A stretch of 64,000 nucleotides of DNA from Leptospira barantonii (GTDB lineage: Bacteria; Spirochaetota; Leptospiria; Leptospirales; Leptospiraceae). The DNA lies in NCBI RefSeq assembly GCF_002811925.1, contig NZ_NPDS01000002.1, positions 124,001-188,000 on the forward strand, written 5' to 3'. Position numbers and translations under genes: made by a program. Position 1 is the stretch's first letter. The number at the start of each line of letters is the position of its first letter. Below are positions 51,450-64,000 of the stretch, piece after piece. The notes beneath the pieces are model-generated. The model ran no database searches. It was not told the origin of the DNA and was given only the letters and a program-made list of their open reading frames with translations.

Positions 51450-52559
51450 ATGACGGAATTTCCCCTTAGACCGGAAATCATAATCCTCGACGACGATCGG
51501 GACGTGGGGGAAACTCTCGAACTCATTCTCAACAAACTCGGCTATCAAAGCGTATTTTTCGATTCGGTGGAGCAGGGTAAACAATACTTCGAAAAGGAAT
51601 TAAACCCGATCGTTTTTCTGGACATTCACATGCCCGGGTCGAGCGGTCTCGATATTCTTCCTTATTTTAAGAATCTGGAATCCAAAACCCAGGTTATCAT
51701 GATGACCGGAGAAAGGGACATCAACAACGTCGTGACTTCATTGACCCACAAGGCGAGCGACTTTCTTTTGAAGCCGTTCTCCATTCAGACGGTTCAGATC
51801 GCGATCCAAAGAGCATTCGATTATTATACTATTCTAAAAGAAAAGGATCTCCGCGACGAGGTAATCATGAGGGATCTTCGTCTTGCCTCCAGGGTTCAAG
51901 GAAAGATTTTTTCGATCCCGGATCTGAGTCCGTACGGAATCGAAGCGGACGTGACTCCTGTTTCCTTCGTAAGCGGGGACTTTAACGTGATTCTTAAAAA
52001 GGAAAAATCCATTCTTCTTCTTTTGGGAGACGTGGAAGATCACGGTGTCACTTCCGGACTCATCGCACTTTTGATGACCACCCTCGCCAAGGAAGAATTT
52101 AAGAATTCGGACAATCCGAGCGATATTCTGGGAAGAATGAACCAGGAACTTTGTCTGAACATCGGAACCCACAGTATGACCGCGGCTTGCGCGATTCTTT
52201 TTCCGAACGAAAAGAAACTCGTCTATGCGCGGGGAGGACATCCCTTCCCGGTTCACTTTCATAAGGAAGGATTTTCTTTTTTGAAGGATAAGTCCGGGCA
52301 GTTGATGGGAATATTAGAAGATCTTGATTTTCCAAGTCACGAAGCGGGCTTTGATAACGGAGATGTGATTTTTCTTTTTTCGGACGGGATCATCAACAAT
52401 TTGAATCATCCGCTCATTGAGGAACTGAATCAAATTCACAAATCCGGAAACGATTCCTTAAAAAGAATGAAAGTGGCTCTTGATAATTACGTGCGTTCTT
52501 CCATTCCTTCCAGAGAATACAGAGACGACGCGTCTTATATTCTTTTGGAAATCAGATAA
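51450..52559 (+). CDS. Response regulator fused to a PPM-type (RsbU/SpoIIE) phosphatase
   Basis: 369 residues. Receiver domain (residues 8-125; phospho-acceptor D58 in IVFLDIHMPGSSG, lysine in LLKPFS) followed by a short coiled linker and a PPM phosphatase domain (about 165-369) with metal-binding aspartates in LLLLGDVEDHGVTSGLIALL, VIFLFSDGI and YRDDASYILLEI. Such proteins dephosphorylate anti-anti-sigma factors in partner-switching systems; no sigma, anti-sigma or antagonist gene is adjacent. Third gene of the deacetylase operon. Confidence 0.88.
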   Translation: MTEFPLRPEIIILDDDRDVGETLELILNKLGYQSVFFDSVEQGKQYFEKELNPIVFLDIHMPGSSGLDILPYFKNLESKTQVIMMTGERDINNVVTSLTHKASDFLLKPFSIQTVQIAIQRAFDYYTILKEKDLRDEVIMRDLRLASRVQGKIFSIPDLSPYGIEADVTPVSFVSGDFNVILKKEKSILLLLGDVEDHGVTSGLIALLMTTLAKEEFKNSDNPSDILGRMNQELCLNIGTHSMTAACAILFPNEKKLVYARGGHPFPVHFHKEGFSFLKDKSGQLMGILEDLDFPSHEAGFDNGDVIFLFSDGIINNLNHPLIEELNQIHKSGNDSLKRMKVALDNYVRSSIPSREYRDDASYILLEIR

Positions 52560-52575
52560 GAATTTCAACCCGATT

Positions 52576-54413
<1,838 letters not shown>

Positions 54414-54417
<4 letters not shown>

Positions 54418-54899
54418 AGTTGATGAAATCCTTTGCGAATGGATTCGATCACTTCGGGTTTGGAAGTTCCGAGTGCGGAAACGAATGTTTGAAATTTATC
54501 TTCGCTCACTCCCGCCTTTTTAAGACCGCTTCCGATCCCGAGATACGTTACGCGCAACGACTTCCAGTTGGTGAGTCCGTTTTGCAGAGCGAGAGTGGAA
54601 AGATCGTTTTTAAATTCGATTTCCTGAAATCCGTTTTCGATGTGCATCGCGGTCAGATCGCGCACGTCTTTGAGATAAGCCTTTTCCTTTTTTTCATCGT
54701 CGTCCGAAGAAGAGGAGAAAATGGAACTTACCGATCCCGAAATGGATTTCACCGATTTGGAAAGACTGTCCAAAGAATCCGAGGATTTACTAATGGAGTT
54801 CATTCCTGCCGAGATCGATTCGAAAATAAAGCAGTTGTTCAGACCTATGATAAAAAGTCCGAGCGTTAAGAGAGTCAGTAATCGTAGCGTGCGTTTCAT
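54414..54899 (-). CDS. Putative lipoprotein
   Basis: 161 residues from the ATG at 54899 (a longer frame adds 19 residues before the signal peptide). Signal peptide with lipobox GLNNC (cysteine at about 23). Mature part: a Ser-rich coiled region (SISKSSDSLDSLSKSVKSISG), an acidic patch (SSDDDEKKEKAY), then a helical domain that ends IESIRKGFHQL. I do not recognise the family. The stop overlaps the DUF4105 CTG by 4 bases, so the two should be made together. Confidence 0.6.
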
Positions 54900-54960
54900 C
54901 AGATGGAGTCTCCGTGGATTCGTTTTGTCGGTTGGAATTTTATATCTTCCTTTCATTCAG

Positions 54961-56901
<1,941 letters not shown>

Positions 56902-57020
56902 GTTTCTCTTTTTCTTTGCCGCTATTTTTCTCTGATACGAACGGGAACTTTTCTATAATTCCGCAGTCCCCGTCTCGTATTTTTGGTTCCCGAAACCGCG
57001 CGGTACGGATTATTATGAAA

Positions 57021-57657
<637 letters not shown>

Positions 57658-57661
<4 letters not shown>

Positions 57662-59037
57662 AAAAGAAACTCGTCCGAACTTTCGTATGTCAATCCTGCG
57701 GTCAGGATTATTCCCGTTGGGCCGGTAAGTGCGAATCCTGCGGGAACTGGAACACGATCGTCGAGGAAGTGGGCGGGGAACGATTCGCTTCTTCGAACGG
57801 AAATTCTCAAAAGAATAAATCGTATAAGGAACCCACTCCCTTAGACAAAGTAGGGGAAGAATCTCTCACGAGAATGGGAACCGGTTTGAAGGAATTGGAT
57901 CTTGTTCTCGGCGGAGGATTGGTTCCCGGTTCTTTGACGTTGATCGGCGGAGAGCCCGGGGTCGGAAAGTCCACTCTAGTTCTCGAAGTTTCACGTTATC
58001 TGTCACAGGCAAACAAAACCGTTCTTTATATTTCCGGGGAAGAATCTCCGTCGCAAATTCGGATGCGCGCCGAAAGGATGGGAATTCAAACCTCGAAACT
58101 TCTTCTCACTTCCGAAACGGTTGCGGAGAATATCGCGGCCATGATCGAAGGTGAAAAACCTTCCGTTGTTTTTGTGGATTCGATCCAAACGATCGCGAGA
58201 GAAGCCCTTCCCAATCAAGCGGGAACCGTCACACAACTTCGGGAATGTACACAAGTCCTTCTTGAAACCGCAAAAAGAACGGGGATTCCGATTTTGATGA
58301 CGGGTCATATCACCAAGGAAGGAATGATCGCCGGTCCGAAAATTTTGGAACATCTCGTGGATACGGTTTTGTACTTCGAAGGAGATCGACTGAATTATTA
58401 TCGATTGCTTCGTGCGGTGAAAAATCGTTTCGGCGCGGTGGGCGATCTTGCGATCTTTGAAATGTTTTCGGGCGGCTTACGAGAAGTCGGCGATCGCAAT
58501 CGTATCTTTGTAAGCGCGGGCGCGGAAGAAAGAAGCGGTTCCGCGATCAGCGCCGTTCTCGAAGGAAGCCGAGCCTTGACCGTGGAAGTGCAGGCCTTGG
58601 TTAGTAAAACGGGTTTTGCTCAAGCAAGAAGAATGGCGGAAGGTCCGGATACACGACGTGTGATTCTTCTCGCGGCGGTGATCGAAAAATACATCAAAAT
58701 CAAATTAGGAGAATGTGATATATTCAGCAATCTCGCCGGCGGTCTGAACGCGGACGAACCCGCGTTGGATCTTGCGATTTGCACTTCGATCATTTCGAGT
58801 TATTTGGATCAACCCCTACCGAAAGGAACCTGCGTTTTAGGCGAGGTCGGTCTTTCGGGAGAAGTTCGTAGTATAGGCCAAGCCAATCTCAGAGTCAAAG
58901 AACTCGCGGGCGTCGGGATGAAGAAGGTCATTCTTCCCGAAGGTAACTTAAGCGAACTCGATAAGAATCTGGACATTCAGATTCAGGGAATTCGCTCCTT
59001 GAACGATCTGCGTTCTTTGTTTCCCGGTGCGAATTGA
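57658..59037 (+). CDS. radA: DNA repair protein RadA
   Basis: 459 residues. Starts at TTG overlapping the exonuclease stop (TTGA). N-terminal zinc finger CQSCGQDYSRWAGKCESCGNW, RecA-like ATPase with Walker A GGEPGVGKST, the RadA signature KNRFG (VKNRFGAVGD) and a C-terminal Lon-type domain (VLGEVGLSGEVRSIGQ). Promotes branch migration in recombination. Pairing with a 3'-5' exonuclease gene suggests a repair operon. Confidence 0.96.
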
Positions 59038-59085
59038 TCCCGTTGACTTTTTGGACCACAAATCGTAGCGGACCGTAAACGAAAT

Positions 59086-59145
59086 GTGGGAACTCTTACA
59101 AAAGAATTCCCTTGTAAAACAAATCTCGTTTGTGGGAACTCACTC
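59086..59145. repeat. Two copies of the dispersed 14-bp repeat
   Basis: GTGGGAACTCTTAC at 59086-59099 and GTGGGAACTCACTC at 59132-59145, 46 bases apart. They lie between the convergent ends of radA and the alcohol dehydrogenase gene; the second overlaps the last 2 bases of that gene's stop. Confidence 0.6.
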
Positions 59146-60241
59146 AATATAAAGTCTTTCGATGTACGACAACTTTCAAGGTCGGATCCAAGAACGCTTT
59201 TTCTGCGTCCTCCCAATCCGCGAGTTTTGTCGTTACAAGTTCCGGTTTTAAAAGTCCCGATTGAACCAAAGAAAGTATTTCGGGAATTTCGATTCTCGCG
59301 TTTATAACCCCGGTTCTAAAATTCAATTGTTTGATCCACATTTCGAATAAGGGCATCGGCGTTCCTTGTTCGTAGTAGATTCCAATGCTCGTGGACACTC
59401 CGCCCGGAGCCGTAGAACGAATCGCACAATCCAATCCCGCAGGCGCCGCGCTCGCATCCACCGTAATCGGATACGATCCGCGAGAACCTTCCGGTTTACC
59501 GTCGATCGGATTCGCTCCGACTTTTTTTGCGATCTCCAAACGAAGAGGATCCGTATCCAAGTAATCCACTTGGGGAGATCCCATCGCGACCGCGATCGCA
59601 GTGGCATAAAGACCGATGCTAAAAGCTCCACCACCTACGACCAAAACCGGAGAATTCGGATCCTTTTTTAAGAACGGGCCGACGGCTCTATATCCGTCCG
59701 GAATATTATCGCTTGCACTTGCCAAACCGATCGGGTCGACTCCGTTGGGAATTCGGATCAACATAGAATCCGCATACGGAACACGAACGATATCGCTTAC
59801 CGCTCCTCCCCAGTTTCCACCCATATCTCCGTAGCTGTACCATCTTCTCGGATGAGATTCGCACAATCCGGTGAGATCCTTTTGACAAGTTAAACATTTG
59901 CCGCAAGAGATTTGAAAGGGTACGATTACCTTATCTCCTACTTTGAAATTTTTGACGTGATCGCCGCAGGAAATGATTTCGGCGACACATTCGTGTCCGT
60001 AAGGAAAGGGTCCTTTGAACGGAGTTTGTCCCCAAGCATGCAGAGTCATTTCGTCCATCGAATGTCTTTGTAATCCTCTCTGAAGAATGGAATGAAAATC
60101 TCTAAATAGAAAAGGATAATCCAAATCACAACGAGCTGCCGCAAAAGGACGTACTAACGCGTCTTCCCGCGATTCTAATTTCGGATCGGGCACTTCTCTC
60201 CATTCCAAAACGCCTTTTTTGATAAAAGTTAACTGCTTCAT
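59144..60241 (-). CDS. Zinc-dependent alcohol dehydrogenase (MDR family)
   Basis: 365 residues. Catalytic-zinc region GHECVAEI, structural-zinc cysteines in ISCGKCLTCQKDLTGLC, and Rossmann domain VVGGGAFSIGLYATAIAVAMGSPQVDYLDTD (NAD-type acidic residue). The catalytic cysteine appears in the AARCDLDYPF segment. Substrate unknown. The upstream 270-base gap holds the promoter. Terminated near the repeats at 59.1 kb. Confidence 0.88.
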   Translation of the reverse strand: MKQLTFIKKGVLEWREVPDPKLESREDALVRPFAAARCDLDYPFLFRDFHSILQRGLQRHSMDEMTLHAWGQTPFKGPFPYGHECVAEIISCGDHVKNFKVGDKVIVPFQISCGKCLTCQKDLTGLCESHPRRWYSYGDMGGNWGGAVSDIVRVPYADSMLIRIPNGVDPIGLASASDNIPDGYRAVGPFLKKDPNSPVLVVGGGAFSIGLYATAIAVAMGSPQVDYLDTDPLRLEIAKKVGANPIDGKPEGSRGSYPITVDASAAPAGLDCAIRSTAPGGVSTSIGIYYEQGTPMPLFEMWIKQLNFRTGVINARIEIPEILSLVQSGLLKPELVTTKLADWEDAEKAFLDPTLKVVVHRKTLY

Positions 60242-60511
60242 CTCTCTCTGTCCTCGATTTTAAAGTCAAAAAATTCTTTCCATAAATTTGAATTAAAAAT
60301 CGAGAATGGTCAATAAATAATTAAGCAGAGTGTCGATGGACGAGTTTAAGTTTATAAAAACTGAATATGTTTTTTTATTTTGTATCGAAACGATTTCGGT
60401 TTAACGTAGAAGGTTCGGTGTGATATTGGTTGGATATTCTGAAAAAGAAGTCGTTGGTTCTATTTTTGGATTTGTGGCTCGAATCTTGTTCCCGGACGCG
60501 ATTCGAATTCT

Positions 60512-62080
60512 TCAGTAAATTAAGATCGCATAGGATCCGGGATTTCCCGCACCGACACCGACGATATTCGGCGTATTCGGCGATACGCTTCCATTGATCG
60601 TATCCACGGTATATAGATTGACGACATTTCCGGTTGATTCGGTGGAAAATGCGTATTTACCGGAAGAATCCAGAATCACGGCATGAGTGCCCATGCTCGA
60701 AGTGATCGCGGAGCCCCAAGTGTTTAATACTCCGGATGAGTTCCGTGTCGGAATGACGATGTTCGTAGTCGCGGAGGCATAGTTGGAAATAAACGCGAAT
60801 TTTCCGGCAGGGTCGAACTCGATGCTCGTGGGTTGCGCGAGCATCGAGTTGTAAGTTGTTCCCGCAGATAAAAGTCCGTTTGTATAATCGATCGTGAACA
60901 TATCCACGTTGTTCGTGGTATTGTTTACCGAATACAGATGTTCTCCCGTGGGATCGGTTTTGAGAAATACGGAGCCGGCCGCGTACGGCGTGTTGGATCT
61001 TGCATTCGGAATTCCGGTCGAGTCCAAACCGAAAAACAGAATTCCTCCTCCGCCGTTCATAGAAACAAAAAGACTGTTTCCGGCAGGATTCAAGCAAATC
61101 GCTTGCGGAGAAGTGGAAGCCCCCAATCCGGAAACTATGTTCGGTGAAAGCGCGCCCGTCGTCGGATCGATTTTGAAATAGTAGATCGTGTTCGCCGCGG
61201 CCCCGGTTGCAAACGCGAACTTCCCGGTTGGTTCGATCACGATTTTAGAAGGAGAAGCGACCGGGTACGTGGAAGCGAACGTGATATCTCCCGAAGAAGT
61301 ATCGATCCTGTAGGTCGCGATCTCCGAGGCCATCGTAGCGAAGAGAAATTTTCCGGAAGGATGAATTGCCAGCGAGGAAACTCCCGAAGTGGTATTCACG
61401 AAAACAGTCGTTCGCGTCTGCAAAAGCCCGGTATTTGGATCCATCGTAAACAACCAAATCTGAGAATTCTGATAATTGGAAACGTAAGCCCAGGCCCCAC
61501 TCGTGCCGAAGCTGTTCGAACTTGTGTAATTCGAGGCCATACGTTCGCCTTGTTCGTTCAAAGCATCCGTCGTTACCCTGAGTTTGTATTGTGTTCCCGA
61601 TCTAAGAACTTTAGAAGGATTGAATGTGATTTTCGGATTTTGACCGAGGTCCAAATTGCCTTCTATGCAGGATAAGAAGTCGTCGTAGCTGACCTGAACC
61701 GATCCGGAACAGGTTCCCGCGGTCGTCTGAGAGGTCAATGTTTCCGGGCTCATTCTTTCACTGAACGTAAATTCGATCCCGGTTCCTCTGGAAACTGCCG
61801 TTAAACCGCTCGCCGGCGTTTGTTGGGAAATTTTTAGATTGAGATTGATCTTTATTCCGTAGCGATAACCGCAAACTTCATTGTTCGAGTCGTTTAACGC
61901 GAGTTTTAAGGCGAGACTTTGTTTGAACCAGTCGCTGGCCGGATCGCACGCGCTTAGATCGAACGTTTGTCTGCAGTCGAGAATGAACATGCAAAAAATA
62001 TTAAATACGAATAGAAAGAAGAACGCATTCCCGTTTTTGAATGTCCGTTTAACGAATTTATGTTTATTATTTATTTCCAT
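60512..62080 (-). CDS. Beta-propeller lipoprotein with Ig-like domain
   Basis: 522 residues. Signal peptide with lipobox FILDC (cysteine at about 36). Residues of about 95-185 look like a bacterial Ig-like (SbsA/Big_5) domain: GTGIEFTFSERMSP ... YKLRVTTDALNEQGERM. The rest consists of about seven YVTN/lactonase-like blades (SLAIHPSGKFLFATM, KIVIEPTGKFAFATG, AICLNPAGNSLFVSM, SIEFDPAGKFAFISNY). Predicted outer-membrane or surface lipoprotein. ATG at 62080, with a 19-bp palindrome about 60 bases upstream. Confidence 0.8.
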   Translation of the reverse strand: MEINNKHKFVKRTFKNGNAFFFLFVFNIFCMFILDCRQTFDLSACDPASDWFKQSLALKLALNDSNNEVCGYRYGIKINLNLKISQQTPASGLTAVSRGTGIEFTFSERMSPETLTSQTTAGTCSGSVQVSYDDFLSCIEGNLDLGQNPKITFNPSKVLRSGTQYKLRVTTDALNEQGERMASNYTSSNSFGTSGAWAYVSNYQNSQIWLFTMDPNTGLLQTRTTVFVNTTSGVSSLAIHPSGKFLFATMASEIATYRIDTSSGDITFASTYPVASPSKIVIEPTGKFAFATGAAANTIYYFKIDPTTGALSPNIVSGLGASTSPQAICLNPAGNSLFVSMNGGGGILFFGLDSTGIPNARSNTPYAAGSVFLKTDPTGEHLYSVNNTTNNVDMFTIDYTNGLLSAGTTYNSMLAQPTSIEFDPAGKFAFISNYASATTNIVIPTRNSSGVLNTWGSAITSSMGTHAVILDSSGKYAFSTESTGNVVNLYTVDTINGSVSPNTPNIVGVGAGNPGSYAILIY

Positions 62081-62467
62081 ATAATAATCGCTTTGGGTAA
62101 GTAGCGTCGGCCGAATTCGTAAGTCAAGACGATCGGGCGTTTTCGGATTATCCGAAAATCGTAGCTTATAAAACGATTCTCGAATCTAAATTAGGAAATT
62201 CTAAAACATAGTTTAGAGCGGTTCTTTTTCTCGGATTAACGACTTACGGTTTTATCGGCTACAATCAACGAAAAGCGGCCCTTCCCGCATCGAGTCGATT
62301 CGGTAAGGATGGATTGACTGGGAGAAGGTCATCTCCGACAATGAAAAAGATTCTCGTTTGATGCAGTTTGGAAATCACGGGATCGTGCATTGATTCTCGA
62401 ACTTTTGGGAAAGGATCGAGCTTGCGCGGGTTCTTATTTCTAAACGTTCTTTGCGAGCGACGCACCC
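62081..62467. other. Divergent intergenic region
   Basis: 387 bases between the beta-propeller gene (minus) and an exported protein (plus). It carries a perfect 19-bp palindrome at 62140-62158. In 62320-62455 one plus-strand frame reads like protein over short stretches but has several stops, so a decayed gene fragment is possible. No RNA gene is recognised. Confidence 0.5.
62140..62158. promoter_or_regulatory. Perfect 19-bp palindrome, candidate operator
   Basis: TTTTCGGAT and ATCCGAAAA are perfect inverted repeats around a single central T. It lies 60 bases upstream of the beta-propeller lipoprotein start, and there is no T-tract typical of a terminator. It could bind a dimeric regulator. 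No specific regulator is implied. Confidence 0.5.
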
Positions 62468-63631
<1,164 letters not shown>

Positions 63632-63638
63632 ATAGGTT

Positions 63639-64000
63639 ATGATTTTTGGGCTCGTAAAAACAGGAGATCGTCCGTATCCGCCGGGACCGCCCTCGCAAAA
63701 TTCCCATTGGCAACTTTTGCTCATCGGTTTTTGTCTCGTGGACGGAATGGCGCTTTTGTTTATTCCGCTCGGAATTTACGGATCGGTTTTACTTACGGCC
63801 GCCTTACTTTTGTTTTCGTTTCTACCTCTTTTGTTTTTGGTTATCCGGCTCAGCACTAAGTTCGGAAATCTTCTTTATATCGCGCTTTTCTTAAGTCTTT
63901 TATCCGCGGGAGTTTCTTCGCTTTATATCAGTCATAGCATTGGATTTTTCCTCGGACTTCCGACCGGAAAAAACACGGATCTCGCGCAAAGCAGAGAATT
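63639..64000 (+). CDS. Membrane protein, 5' part only
   Basis: The frame is open to the window edge (120 codons seen). After a Pro-rich cytoplasmic start (RPYPPGPPSQNSHW) come three hydrophobic segments: LLLIGFCLVDGMALLFIPLGIYG, VLLTAALLLFSFLPLLFLVI and LLYIALFLSLLSAGVSSLYI. The family cannot be told from this part. Starts 7 bases after the preceding gene, so it is probably in the same operon. Confidence 0.65.
   Translation, partial: MIFGLVKTGDRPYPPGPPSQNSHWQLLLIGFCLVDGMALLFIPLGIYGSVLLTAALLLFSFLPLLFLVIRLSTKFGNLLYIALFLSLLSAGVSSLYISHSIGFFLGLPTGKNTDLAQSRE

Overview
The window looks like chromosomal DNA of a Leptospira species (Spirochaetes). This rests on gene content and style: lipoproteins with spirochaete-type lipoboxes, short-form HisG, a cheW-cheA-cheB-cheY cluster joined to scpAB and aromatic biosynthesis genes, many TTG/GTG starts, and short intergenic repeats related to GTGGGAACTCCCAC. 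Base composition looks moderate (roughly mid-40s percent GC by eye), which would fit a higher-GC member of the pathogenic clade. The species is not settled. No rRNA, tRNA, CRISPR array, insertion sequence or prophage was seen; this is mostly core chromosome.

Layout. 0.4-4.0 kb, minus strand: rhomboid protease, GNAT acetyltransferase, lipoate ligase, glyA, ending at a strong terminator. 4.1-7.5 kb, plus: a metallo-beta-lactamase-fold hydrolase overlapping a class A penicillin-binding protein. 7.6-13.1 kb: a complete 2-oxoglutarate dehydrogenase operon in the order E2-E3-E1. 13.4-14.5 kb: two small envelope proteins. carA with a tiny downstream gene (minus) and thrS-infC-rpmI-rplT (plus) diverge at about 16.1 kb. 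19.5-21.1 kb: a ZapB-like coiled-coil protein, ZapA and a 5-formyltetrahydrofolate cyclo-ligase.

21.2-34.9 kb is one nearly gapless plus-strand run: cheW, cheA (with an extra C-terminal CheC/CheX-like domain), cheB, cheY, scpA, scpB, pheA, tyrA, aroA, cmk, rpsA, a TPR membrane protein and hisG. rpmF-plsX follows. 36.5-40.9 kb is more accessory: a DUF4303-like protein, a membrane protein, a lipoprotein, then arsR-arsC with a clear palindromic operator and an ATP-grasp-like protein, and a convergent DUF4256 protein. 41.1-46.9 kb: fabG, acpP, rnc, NUDIX, aroB, MscS-type channel and a signal-peptidase-I homologue that lacks both catalytic residues. 47.0-48.1 kb: a DUF1565 lipoprotein gene broken by one in-frame TAG. 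pyk (minus) follows.

49.7-52.6 kb: an HDAC-family deacetylase, an unknown protein and a response regulator fused to a PPM phosphatase. 52.6-56.9 kb, minus: GH36 alpha-galactosidase, a lipoprotein and a DUF4105 (Lnb-like) protein whose real start lies upstream of the obvious open frame, at a CTG overlapping the previous stop. 57.0-59.0 kb: RNase D-like exonuclease and radA. The right end holds a zinc alcohol dehydrogenase, a beta-propeller lipoprotein, an unknown exported protein and a truncated membrane-protein gene.

Most noteworthy: the CheA-CheC/CheX fusion, the catalytically dead signal peptidase homologue, the nonsense-interrupted lipoprotein gene, the ars locus with its possible leaderless arsR and ATP-grasp partner, the repeated acidic-hydrophobic motif in the ZapB-like protein's tail, and the dispersed 14-bp palindromic repeats, which occur in small arrays (one with exact 53-bp spacing).
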